A DNA stretch of 14,263 bases from Kiritimatiellales bacterium (GCA_021734595.1 JAIPIO010000074.1:1-14263); one strand, 5' to 3'; positions 1 through 5,999 are shown, counted from the first letter of the stretch. Numbers and translations are program-made. Notes: generated by a model from the letters alone, not told the origin.

Positions 1-74
1 AACGACACGCATGAGCCGCGGGGTATGGCGCGTCCGCGCGCCATACCTCGTCGTGCTCCATGCGATTGTTGGCA
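1..74 (-). other. Candidate integron attC recombination site (cut by window edge)
   Basis: Read on the minus strand, TGCCAAC (74-68) lies 11 bases after the PEP-CTERM stop codon. The strand then folds back on itself. CGCATGGAGC (64-55) pairs with GCTCATGCG (16-8), leaving one extrahelical G. A perfect 11-bp stem, GGTATGGCGCG with its complement (22-32 and 37-47 on the plus strand), closes on a 4-base loop. The fold ends with GTT at bases 3-1, opposite the AAC of the first core. An R''/L''/L'/R' order, short unpaired spacers, an extrahelical base in the L arm and a position just 3' of an ORF are the defining features of attC sites. Four bases of the final core lie outside the window. GTTGGCA departs from the GTTRRRY consensus at two positions, so this is a candidate only. 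The alternative is a hairpin terminator, but no T-run follows. Confidence 0.55.
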
Positions 75-85
75 CTTTCCAACTT

Positions 86-685
86 CTATGTCGTGAATCG
101 CCTTCTGCGCGCCCAAAGTGCTATGGCACCCAAACCCAGCAACATCGCTGTGGCAGGTTCGGGAATAACCATATCACCGTTCCTCACTGCCAGACCGCGC
201 TGCTCCACAGTCTTGTGTAGTGACCCGCTGTCGTAGATGAAGCCATTGTAGAAGACGGTGACCCATGCGCGATCAGTATCTGACGCATTTTCGGTGCTCG
301 TCCAATAGCCCGGATCACTGGCTTCAATATTCGCGAATGGATCCGGGTCATTGCCGGTTATCCCGTCGGTCGACAAATGCCCCATCTCCGATGTCGTGAT
401 ATTGACGCCTTCAGTCGGGTTGTCCCCGGCACTCGGCAAACGCCAGTCGTCAAAACTTTGTCCGCCATAACTCACAACCAGATCAGATGCCCAGTCATTC
501 TGGGCATCGAACTGTGCAACAGGTGCGCTGTAATCCAGCCAAGTGATATCCTGCACATCATCGTAGAAGAGCTGGTAGTCACCGCTTCCTCCAGTAGTGA
601 TCGTACCGGTACCACGGACAAGCAACTCAGCATGAACCGTTGTTCCGAGCAAGACGCAAGCCGCTACATTTCTGATCATTTTCAT
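86..685 (-). CDS. PEP-CTERM exported protein with DUF1566/Lcl-like domain
   Basis: The product is 199 residues. A signal peptide covers about residues 1-19 (cut after VHA). The body resembles the DUF1566/Lcl C-terminal fold: a D-ITWLDY segment (46-52), DWRLPSAG (80-87), GYWTSTE (126-132), a later AWVTVFYNG (140-148) and RGLAVRNG (163-170). A textbook PEP-CTERM tail follows at 174-196: VIPEPATA, a hydrophobic stretch, then WARRRR. Known role of the tail: exosortase-dependent sorting to the cell surface, often in exopolysaccharide-producing bacteria. Function of the body is unknown. I chose the start at 685 because AGAGGAGAAG sits just upstream and the signal peptide begins there. A GTG at 820 would add 45 residues ahead of the signal peptide. 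The gene is transcribed away from the integrase and ends beside a candidate attC site, so it may be an integron cassette. Confidence 0.88.
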   Translation of the reverse strand: MKMIRNVAACVLLGTTVHAELLVRGTGTITTGGSGDYQLFYDDVQDITWLDYSAPVAQFDAQNDWASDLVVSYGGQSFDDWRLPSAGDNPTEGVNITTSEMGHLSTDGITGNDPDPFANIEASDPGYWTSTENASDTDRAWVTVFYNGFIYDSGSLHKTVEQRGLAVRNGDMVIPEPATAMLLGLGAIALWARRRRFTT

Positions 686-842
686 CTTCTTCTCCTCTCT
701 GTTGATGAGACTACATGCTTTGCCAAGCTCCCATTTCCGTTTCTGAGACTGTCCATTTCGAGTCCGGAGCAGAAGCGAGGGAGCACTTTCGCATCCGCTC
801 GACAGGAATCGACGCGGCACCGCAATGTCCGCAGAGGCGCGT

Positions 843-892
843 TGCCAACGCTGTAATGGCTATGCTTCTCCTTTCGTGTAATTGGTGCCAAC
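843..892 (-). other. Candidate attI core sites (two direct GTTGGCA)
   Basis: The minus strand carries GTTGGCA at 892-886 and again at 849-843, in the same orientation. This is the complement of the TGCCAAC that opens the candidate attC at 68-74. Short direct repeats follow each other between them (CCAATTACACG and CCATTACAGCG). An attI site should lie upstream of intI and carry a core in this orientation, so position and polarity fit. The heptamer also occurs once by chance in the HD gene (near 3108), so the match alone is weak. Confidence 0.35.
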
Positions 893-902
893 AGTGTCAT
901 CA

Positions 903-1067
903 GTGGAAAATTTTCCACATATCACCCTTATGGGGTGGACTTATATTCCATATATGACCGCAATAAATGGGTAAAAATGGAAAATAGACCGTTTCATTTT
1001 CCATATATGACCACGGATTGGGTTTCTTTCCACATATGACCGCATTAAAGCAGTAAACATGGAAAAC
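903..1067. repeat. Repeat array upstream of integrase, consensus TTCCAYATATGACC
   Basis: Four copies of TTCCAYATATSACC lie at about 913, 946, 999 and 1028, all on the plus strand. The second and fourth extend into 40-base imperfect repeats (946-985 and 1028-1067, about 34 of 40 identical), each ending in ATGGAAAA. Thus each long copy starts TTCCA and ends TGGAAAA. A perfect 16-bp palindrome GTGGAAAATTTTCCAC begins the array (903-918). ATGGAAAAT (977-985) and ATTTTCCAT (996-1004) form a 9-bp stem. The array could be integrase accessory sites, operators for a regulator of intI, or part of attI. Confidence 0.75.
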
Positions 1068-1071
1068 GAGC

Positions 1072-1100
1072 TTGATTGTGTTTCTCATATTTATTATTCT
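1072..1100 (+). promoter_or_regulatory. Possible sigma70-type promoter for the integrase
   Basis: TTGATT (1072-1077) and TATTCT (1095-1100) are separated by 17 bases, and each matches the consensus hexamer at four of six positions. The ATG at 1124 follows about 23 bases after the -10 element. This is a pattern match only. Confidence 0.35.
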
Positions 1101-1123
1101 TAACTAGTGTTTCAGATAGAACC

Positions 1124-2113
1124 ATGGAAAGCAAGAAAAAATTCAAGCCAGATCCGAGTCTTAAACTAATGGATCAGGTTCGCGAGGTTTTGCGATACCA
1201 CCATTATGCCTACCGCACGGAACAGACCTACTGCGAATGGATCAAGCGTTATTTGAAGTTCTACGACTATAAAAAACATCCGCAAGAGATGGGCGCGGCG
1301 GAAGTGGAGCGCTATCTGAGCCATCTGGCGACTTCCGGGAAGGTGGCGGCCTCGACCCAGCGTCAGGCGCTGAATGCGATCATCTTTTTGTACCGCGAGG
1401 TGCTCGATATCGAGCTGGGCGATATTTCACCCATGCGCAGCAAAAAACAGCGGCATCCGCCGACGGTTCTGACGCAAACGGAGGTTCAGCAGGTGTTGCG
1501 CAACATGGAGGGGACGCACCGATTGATGGCGCAGCTGCTTTATGGATGCGGTCTGCGGCTGATGGAATGCATCCGCCTGCGCATCCAGGATGTCGACTTT
1601 GGCCAGGGGCGCATTTTTGTCCGCGGCGGGAAAGGCGGGAAAGACCGGACGGTGGTGCTGCCTGAATCGGTACGGTTGGCCTTGGCTGAGCATGTTGAAA
1701 AGGTGAAGCTGCTGCACGAAGCGGATCTGCGGGCGGGATTTGGCGAGGTCTATATTCCCGAGGCGCTGGCGCGCAAATATCCCAACGCCTGCTGCGAAAC
1801 GGGCTGGCAGTATGTTTTCCCGTCGAAAAACCGGTCGACCGATCCACGCTCCGGCAAGGAGATGCGGCACCATGTGATGGAGTCGGGCCTGCAAAAGGCG
1901 GTCAAGACGGCCGTGCGCAAGGCGGGCATCGCCAAGCGGGCGGGTTGCCACACGCTGCGGCACAGCTATGCGACCCACCTGCTCGAAAACGGGGTGAACA
2001 TCCGCATGGTGCAGGAGCTGATGGGGCATGCCGACGTGAAGACGACGGAGATCTACACGCACGTGATGAGCAAGGATCTCGATGCGGTCAGAAGCCCGCT
2101 GGATCTGCTTTAG
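1124..2113 (+). CDS. intI: Integron-type tyrosine recombinase (IntI family)
   Basis: The product is 329 residues, the usual IntI length. An N-terminal SAM-like core-binding domain spans about 14-100 (YAYRTEQTYCEWIKRYLKF). The catalytic domain holds R145 (GCGLRLME), K170/K173 (GGKGGKDRTV), H276 and R279 (HTLRHSYATHLLE), H302 (LMGHADVKTTE) and the nucleophile Y311 (IYTHV). All six catalytic positions look intact. Residues 197-234 (HEADLRAGFGEVYIP, then RKYPNA, ending WQYVFPS) are the extra helix region that separates IntI from XerC/D and phage integrases. IntI binds the extrahelical bases of folded attC sites through this region. I chose ATG 1124 because homology begins shortly after it. A TTG 48 bases earlier would add a non-homologous hydrophobic stretch. 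No strong Shine-Dalgarno is visible. Repeats flank the gene on both sides, and the candidate cassette diverges from it, as in classical integrons. Confidence 0.93.
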   Translation: MESKKKFKPDPSLKLMDQVREVLRYHHYAYRTEQTYCEWIKRYLKFYDYKKHPQEMGAAEVERYLSHLATSGKVAASTQRQALNAIIFLYREVLDIELGDISPMRSKKQRHPPTVLTQTEVQQVLRNMEGTHRLMAQLLYGCGLRLMECIRLRIQDVDFGQGRIFVRGGKGGKDRTVVLPESVRLALAEHVEKVKLLHEADLRAGFGEVYIPEALARKYPNACCETGWQYVFPSKNRSTDPRSGKEMRHHVMESGLQKAVKTAVRKAGIAKRAGCHTLRHSYATHLLENGVNIRMVQELMGHADVKTTEIYTHVMSKDLDAVRSPLDLL

Positions 2114-2175
2114 CGTTTTTCCCCGAAAGCGAAGGGAGAGATTCATCCCTGGAATTATTCTGCCTTTTCCCTTTT

Positions 2176-2190
2176 TTCCAATGGCTGGAA
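2176..2190 (+). repeat. Palindrome TTCCA-ATGGC-TGGAA
   Basis: Exact copy of the window-wide TTCCA-N5-TGGAA motif, 62 bases after the intI stop codon. Same sequence as the copy at 2485. Confidence 0.85.
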
Positions 2191-2193
2191 CCC

Positions 2194-2222
2194 ATCCGCG
2201 TCCATCCGCGTCATCTGCGGGC
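2194..2222 (+). repeat. Triple 10-base repeat ATCYGCGtcc
   Basis: Three consecutive units: ATCCGCGTCC, ATCCGCGTC and ATCTGCGGGC. The last unit is identical to the last unit of the block at 2398-2427. Repeats of this look are, from memory, common between genes in PVC-group genomes; I could not search for it. Confidence 0.75.
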
Positions 2223-2227
2223 ACCCG

Positions 2228-2242
2228 TTCCAATGACTGGAA
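2228..2242 (+). repeat. Palindrome TTCCA-ATGAC-TGGAA
   Basis: Exact copy of the TTCCA-N5-TGGAA motif, oriented like its neighbours at 2176 and 2485. Confidence 0.85.
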
Positions 2243-2257
2243 AAGTGGCGCGGGCAT

Positions 2258-2292
2258 CCCTGCCTGCGCAGGGCAGACTGGAAAGTCTGCCC
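2258..2292. repeat. Two overlapping hairpins sharing GGG
   Basis: CCCTGC pairs with GCAGGG (2258-2263 and 2268-2273) around a 4-base loop. GGGCAGACT pairs with AGTCTGCCC (2271-2279 and 2284-2292) around the loop GGAA. The arms overlap, so only one can form at a time. No T-run follows on either strand, which argues against a simple terminator. Confidence 0.75.
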
Positions 2293-2397
2293 CACATGAA
2301 GAGAAGCCGACCCGGGTTCCGATTCCTGGAATCATTCTGCCTGTTTCCTTCGGACGCCATCGCCGGCGCGCTGGGACAGCACGCCCTACCTTTAAAT

Positions 2398-2427
2398 ATC
2401 TGCGCTGATCTGCGTCCATCTGCGGGC
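2398..2427 (+). repeat. Triple 10-base repeat ATCTGCG
   Basis: Three exact 10-base units, ATCTGCGCTG, ATCTGCGTCC and ATCTGCGGGC. Same family and orientation as the block at 2194-2222. Confidence 0.75.
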
Positions 2428-2484
2428 CTGATTTCCAATCCCTGTAATTATTTTTCCACACAATCATTCTGCCTGATTCCTTTT

Positions 2485-2575
2485 TTCCAATGGCTGGAAA
2501 ATCAGACGGCGGAATCGTCCAGATAGTTCCGAACATTGGAAACAAGGGTTCCAACCATTGGAAGTTCCATTGGAA
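2485..2575. repeat. Cluster of TTCCA/TGGAA palindromes spanning the end of the HD gene
   Basis: An exact TTCCA-ATGGC-TGGAA (2485-2499, arms extendable to 2483-2501) abuts the HD stop codon. Inside the gene follow a one-mismatch copy (2527-2541), an exact TTCCA-ACCAT-TGGAA (2549-2563) and a short form with a 1-base spacer, TTCCATTGGAA (2565-2575). Four palindromes in 91 bases make up most of the last 25 codons of the HD gene. Confidence 0.85.
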
Positions 2576-3287
2576 GATATTCGCTGAACTTTTCGATGGT
2601 TTGGCTTTCGCGCATGATGCCCAGGGAGGCGGGATAGTTCATCTGGTAGGTCCAGGAGATGAGTAGCAGCAGAAAGTCGGCGAAGCACTTGAGTTGGGAG
2701 TAGGTGACCGGTTCCCGCCGTTCGACCGTATCGATAACCGCTTGGTTCGGCGTTCCCTCCAGCGTCAGGCTCAAACCAATCTCTGGATGGTCTGCGATGG
2801 TTCCGTTGACGATCGCTTCGTAGACCACTCGGTATATGTCGAGCCGGTCGGCATCGCGGATGAGTTTGAGGTAGGGATAGTGGCTTTCCGGCAGGTTTGC
2901 CGGAAGCGTCTTTTTGTTGTGGTAGCGAACCGCGTTGAGAACCGCCTGGCGGCGCTCCTCCTCCAGCCCGTGCAAAAGATCGCTTTCCATAATCGCCTGG
3001 TATCCGCGCGCTCCATGGTCGATGGATTTGGCATCCATGAAGGTTCCATATTCCTCCAGCTGTGGAAAACGACCCACGTCGTGGATATAGCCAAGGGCTT
3101 CGGCGGTGTTGGCATCGTCGGCAGTCCAATCCATGGCGTTGGCCAATGTGCGGCAGTTGATGGCCACATTCGCGCAGTGCTCGCGCTTCAACTCCATCAT
3201 TCCAACCATTGGGCCGGAGCGTCGGATGTATTCACCGGAATATTCGAGGAAATGGGCCTGTATGGCCTGAAGTTGGGAGGGGTTCAT
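2502..3287 (-). CDS. HD-domain metal-dependent hydrolase
   Basis: The product is 261 residues. HD-superfamily ligands are in order: H37 (REHCANVA), H69-D70 (GYIHDVGRF), H91 (DHGARGYQ), H123 (VRYHNKK) and D145 (LIRDADRLDIYR). These proteins are metal-dependent phosphohydrolases acting on nucleotides or second messengers; the substrate here cannot be told from sequence. No second domain (GAF, PAS, response regulator) is present. It is the last gene of a leftward operon, 15 bases after the membrane protein gene. No strong Shine-Dalgarno precedes the ATG, which suggests translational coupling. The C-terminal tail (about residues 236-261, ELPMVGTLVSN region) is encoded by palindromic repeat copies, so this end may have been extended or overwritten by the repeat family. 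Confidence 0.88.
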   Translation of the reverse strand: MNPSQLQAIQAHFLEYSGEYIRRSGPMVGMMELKREHCANVAINCRTLANAMDWTADDANTAEALGYIHDVGRFPQLEEYGTFMDAKSIDHGARGYQAIMESDLLHGLEEERRQAVLNAVRYHNKKTLPANLPESHYPYLKLIRDADRLDIYRVVYEAIVNGTIADHPEIGLSLTLEGTPNQAVIDTVERREPVTYSQLKCFADFLLLLISWTYQMNYPASLGIMRESQTIEKFSEYLPMELPMVGTLVSNVRNYLDDSAV

Positions 3288-3302
3288 TCTAACGAACAGT
3301 TC

Positions 3303-3842
3303 TCAAAAAACGAAGATGCCCAGCAGAATGATGCCAATGCCCAGCGCCAGTTTAACGGCAGAGCCGATTTTTAGGAATTTATCGTTCTTCACCACCAGCG
3401 CGGTTATTTTGCGGTAGTACCAGGGGGACATGATCAGAAAGATACCGAATACAATCCATATATAGACGATGGTTACAATGACCAACCGCCACGGCGACTC
3501 GTGCCAGCGGGCGATCTGCAGGATCGGAACGGCGATGAGACACAGGAATCCACCGAGCGACCGTGCGGCAAGTAGTTCTTTCATATAGATGACACTGGCG
3601 GCAAAGACCGCCGGGGCGATGAAGTAGATGTATTTTTTATACTCGTCGAGAAAGCCCATGTTCATTTCCATGGCTTCGCGCGCACCGAGCCAGCAGCAAA
3701 GTCCCGTAAGAATCCAGGCGGGTACCACGCTGCGCGGGAAAAGTTCAATCCCTTTTTTTACAGCTTCCGGCTTGAACAGAGCCATAAATGATCCGATTAC
3801 GGCCAGCAGCCCAAGTATAATGGCTATAGCTGAAAGGCTCAT
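3303..3842 (-). CDS. Six-helix integral membrane protein of unknown function
   Basis: The product is 179 residues and almost entirely hydrophobic. I see about six membrane segments: 3-22, 40-56, 71-88, 95-112, 119-138 and 158-179. Short charged loops lie between them (FKPEAVKKG at 23-31, YYRKITALVVKNDK at 142-155). I do not recognise a family. AAAGGAG sits 7-13 bases before the ATG, a good ribosome site. The gene starts 11 bases after the malic enzyme stop and ends 15 bases before the HD gene, so the three are very likely co-transcribed. Role unknown; a small transporter or a membrane partner of one neighbour are possibilities without direct evidence. Confidence 0.82.
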   Translation of the reverse strand: MSLSAIAIILGLLAVIGSFMALFKPEAVKKGIELFPRSVVPAWILTGLCCWLGAREAMEMNMGFLDEYKKYIYFIAPAVFAASVIYMKELLAARSLGGFLCLIAVPILQIARWHESPWRLVIVTIVYIWIVFGIFLIMSPWYYRKITALVVKNDKFLKIGSAVKLALGIGIILLGIFVF

Positions 3843-3853
3843 ACAATTCTCCT

Positions 3854-5293
3854 TTACACCAATTTATAAAGCGTTTCATCGTCAATGATTTCGCGCGCCA
3901 GTCCGGTTTCGCGCGCAACCCGTTCCACTTCCGCAGCGACGGCTTCGCCCACGCCTTTGTCGAATACCGACGGGATAATATAATCCTCGCACAGCTGATC
4001 GGCGGGAATCAGATCCGCGATCGCGCGGGCGGCGGCTATTTTCATCTCTTCGTTGATTCCCGACGCGTTGCAGCGCAGGGCGCCCTTGAAGATTCCCGGG
4101 AAGCACAGCACATTGTTGATCTGGTTGGGGTAGTCGGACCGGCCGGTGGCCATGATGCGGGCATGCGGCTTGGCCAGCTCGGGCATGATTTCCGGAATCG
4201 GGTTCGACATGGCAAAAATAATCGGATCCCGCGCCATGTTCTTCACCGCCTCCTGCGACAAGATGCCGGGAGCGGAAACCCCGAGGAATACATCGGCGCC
4301 CATCAAGCTCTCTTCCATGCTTCCTTTTTCAAGGTTCGGATTGGTGTTTTCCGCAAACCAGTCCTTCATGTAGTTCATTTTTTCCGTGCGTCCCTTGTAC
4401 ACCGCGCCGGTGCTGTCGAACCCGACAATGTTCCTTACGCCGGCTTCCATCATGATCTTGGAGCAAGCCACGCCGGCGGCCCCGATGCCGCTGACGACAA
4501 TCTTTAGATCCTCCATCTTTTTTCCGACGATTTTCAGCGAATTGTAGAGCGCCGCGAGCGTAACCACGGCCGTGCCGTGCTGGTCGTCGTGGAAAATCGG
4601 AATATCCGTTTCGGCCTTGAGCCGTTCTTCAATCTCGAAGCAGCGCGGTGCGGAGATGTCTTCGAGGTTGATGCCGCCAAAGGTGGGGGCGAGCAGTTTT
4701 ACGAGTTTGATGATCTCCTCGGGATCCTTTGTATCGACGCAGATCGGAAAGGCATCCACATCGCCGAAATCCTTGAAGAGCTGGCATTTTCCTTCCATCA
4801 CCGGCATGGCCGCTTCCGGGCCGATATCGCCCAAACCAAGCACCGCGGTACCGTCGGACACCACCGCCACGGTGTTGCGCTTGATGGTGAGGTTCTGCGC
4901 CAGTGCTTTGTTGCCGTTGATCGCCATGCAGACACGCGCCACCCCGGGGGTGTAGGCAATGGCCAGGTTTTCCTCTTTTTCCAGCGATAGTTTGCACTTG
5001 GTTTCCAGCTTGCCGCCGATGTGGTATTTGAAGGTAAGTTCATCTGCGCCGAGCAGCTCCACGCCTTCGACTTCTCGGATCGCCGCAATAACCTCCTGCT
5101 GCTGATCCGAGCCGTTGGTTTCCACGATCATCTCGCGCACAACTTCTTTTGCGTTGCGGGAAACCACTTCCATCGTGTCGATAATACCGCCGCCGGCCCC
5201 GATAGCCGCGCTTATGTCGCCAAGCATTTCGGGCTCGAGGACACTTTTAACCCTGATGAGAATACTGTAACTCGGTGTTGGTTTAATTTTCAT
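3854..5293 (-). CDS. NAD(P)-dependent malic enzyme with N-terminal ACT domain
   Basis: The product (479 residues) oxidatively decarboxylates malate to pyruvate. Residues 8-86 form an ACT regulatory domain (SILIRVKSVLEPEMLGDI, then GGGIIDTMEVV). The malic domain follows, with catalytic Tyr114 (AYTPGVARVC), catalytic Lys169 in PVMEGK, the DGTAVLGLGDIGPEAAMPV block (147-165), and metal ligands E211-D212 (NLEDISAPRCFE) and D236-D237 (FHDDQHGTAVV). The nucleotide-binding domain holds GIGAAG (269-274). SNPIPEI and GRSDYPNQINNVLCFPG later in the chain are also family blocks. The short bacterial form lacks the phosphotransacetylase domain of MaeB. ACT fusions suggest allosteric control by a small ligand, perhaps an amino acid; this is inference. 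AAGAGGCGGC before the ATG supports the start. First gene of an operon with the membrane and HD proteins. Confidence 0.95.
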   Translation of the reverse strand: MKIKPTPSYSILIRVKSVLEPEMLGDISAAIGAGGGIIDTMEVVSRNAKEVVREMIVETNGSDQQQEVIAAIREVEGVELLGADELTFKYHIGGKLETKCKLSLEKEENLAIAYTPGVARVCMAINGNKALAQNLTIKRNTVAVVSDGTAVLGLGDIGPEAAMPVMEGKCQLFKDFGDVDAFPICVDTKDPEEIIKLVKLLAPTFGGINLEDISAPRCFEIEERLKAETDIPIFHDDQHGTAVVTLAALYNSLKIVGKKMEDLKIVVSGIGAAGVACSKIMMEAGVRNIVGFDSTGAVYKGRTEKMNYMKDWFAENTNPNLEKGSMEESLMGADVFLGVSAPGILSQEAVKNMARDPIIFAMSNPIPEIMPELAKPHARIMATGRSDYPNQINNVLCFPGIFKGALRCNASGINEEMKIAAARAIADLIPADQLCEDYIIPSVFDKGVGEAVAAEVERVARETGLAREIIDDETLYKLV

Positions 5294-5363
5294 GCCGCCT
5301 CTTCAAAATCATTCAAATTCAACGAGCGGCATATAGTGGAGGGTTGGTGCGGCGGGTGCAAGC

Positions 5364-5467
5364 AAAGTTTCCAATCATTGGAAACTTTAAGGACGGGTTT
5401 TCCAATAGCTGGAAGGTGAGCCAACTGTTTTTTCCAGGCATTGGAAACCCTCTTCCAACGCCTGGAA
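5364..5467. repeat. Four tandem TTCCA-N5-TGGAA hairpins
   Basis: Exact copies lie at 5369-5383 (spacer ATCAT), 5400-5414 (ATAGC), 5432-5446 (GGCAT) and 5453-5467 (ACGCC). The first is extended to 11-bp arms, AAAGTTTCCAA with its complement (5364-5388), around a TCA loop. Arms are constant and spacers vary. The cluster fills most of the gap between the lipoprotein stop (5478) and the malic enzyme start (5293), so it would sit in the 3' end of the lipoprotein transcript. No T-run follows any copy. Confidence 0.88.
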
Positions 5468-5477
5468 AACGGTCGTT

Positions 5478-5999
5478 TTACTTCACCGCTAAATATTCCA
5501 CAATCTTGCGGCCGGTATTTTGGTTGAGTTTGACCGGCAAGCGCCGCCAATCGCTGGAACTTCCGCAACCATCATCCCAATCCAGCACTTTCTTTCCCTG
5601 GGCATCCATAAGCTCATAGTGGCAATCGAGCGCACATGCGCCGGCGCCATAACCGACCAATATGCGGGCAGCGGAACTGCCGGGATTGTAGCTTTTTATT
5701 TTAACACTCAGCAGGTAACTGTCCGGTTTTCCTTTAAAATCAGATGCTTTCTGTATCTGCGCGGAACTGAAGCCATAATCGCCCAGCCGACGGACGAGAT
5801 TCGGTTCCATGAACTCACCGATCTCATTGCGCCAGCCCCACTGCTTTGATTCCATCGTATTCGGATCACCCCGGTTAACGAGCACATCGATGTGAACTTT
5901 CTGGCCTGATTGGGCCAAGGGTGCCTGCGTGGTCTTGCAACCACTGACTGTCAATACAGCCAATAAAGAACACACTGAAACAAACATACTTCTATTCAT
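5478..5999 (-). CDS. Predicted lipoprotein, DUF4410-like
   Basis: The product is 173 residues. A type II signal peptide ends in a lipobox VSG-C21, so the mature protein should be lipid-anchored. Asp is absent at +2 (Lys22), which favours an outer-membrane location if Lol rules apply. The body has an early VHIDVLVNRGD segment, a middle PDSYLLSVKIKSYNPGSSAARILVGYGAG region (92-120 overall), then HYELMDAQGKKVLDWDD. This order of an R-x-L-x-G-x-GAG glycine motif followed by a strand with DAQGK resembles DUF4410-type lipoproteins; that assignment is from memory of the pattern. Three Cys in the mature chain (C122, C126, C145) could form a disulfide. CGGAGGAATAG before the ATG is a strong ribosome site. 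Function unknown. Confidence 0.82.
   Translation of the reverse strand: MNRSMFVSVCSLLAVLTVSGCKTTQAPLAQSGQKVHIDVLVNRGDPNTMESKQWGWRNEIGEFMEPNLVRRLGDYGFSSAQIQKASDFKGKPDSYLLSVKIKSYNPGSSAARILVGYGAGACALDCHYELMDAQGKKVLDWDDGCGSSSDWRRLPVKLNQNTGRKIVEYLAVK

Larger units (their letters stand above)
686..1123. other. Non-coding interval between PEP-CTERM gene and integrase
   Basis: No convincing gene lies in these 438 bases. From left to right it holds the leader of the PEP-CTERM gene, two GTTGGCA core-like sites (843-892, minus strand), a 16-bp perfect palindrome (903-918), an array of TTCCAYATATGACC repeats (911-1067) and a possible integrase promoter (1072-1100). The right half is clearly more AT-rich than the genes on either side. 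This is where an integron attI site and integrase control region would be expected. Confidence 0.6.
2114..2501. repeat. Gene-free repeat island between convergent intI and HD gene
   Basis: These 388 bases hold no credible gene. The ORFs that cross it have repeat-derived sequence. They contain three exact and at least two one-mismatch copies of TTCCA-N5-TGGAA (2176, 2228, 2485; imperfect 2317, 2433). Three copies of an ATTCTGCCTnnTTCC segment occur (2157-2170, 2333-2346, 2465-2480). Two blocks of a 10-base ATCYGCG periodic repeat (2194-2222, 2398-2427) and a pair of overlapping hairpins (2258-2292) complete the island. It looks like an accumulation site for several families of short dispersed repeats. 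Confidence 0.8.

Noticed and set aside
686..820. Longer N-terminus for the PEP-CTERM protein from GTG 820
   Set aside because: It would put 45 residues before a clear signal peptide, while a good ribosome site precedes the ATG at 685.
1072..1123. LexA box controlling the integrase
   Set aside because: No CTG-N10-CAG type palindrome is visible near the likely promoter.
2483..2501. Rho-independent terminator for the HD operon or intI
   Set aside because: The stem is AT-rich and no T-run follows on either strand in the direction of the genes; classed as a repeat instead.
1945..2526. Plus-strand open frames after the integrase (193 and 108 codons)
   Set aside because: Their sequence is a translation of the repeat island (repeated palindromes and 10-base units), with no ribosome site and no domain likeness.
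1427..2554. A 375-codon open frame on the minus strand across the integrase gene
   Set aside because: It is antisense to a gene with intact catalytic motifs, its product is low-complexity and Arg/Pro-rich, and its upstream part is made of repeat-derived sequence.
5364..5467. CRISPR array
   Set aside because: Units are 15-base palindromes with 5-base variable centres and unequal gaps; there are no 30-40 base spacers and no cas genes.
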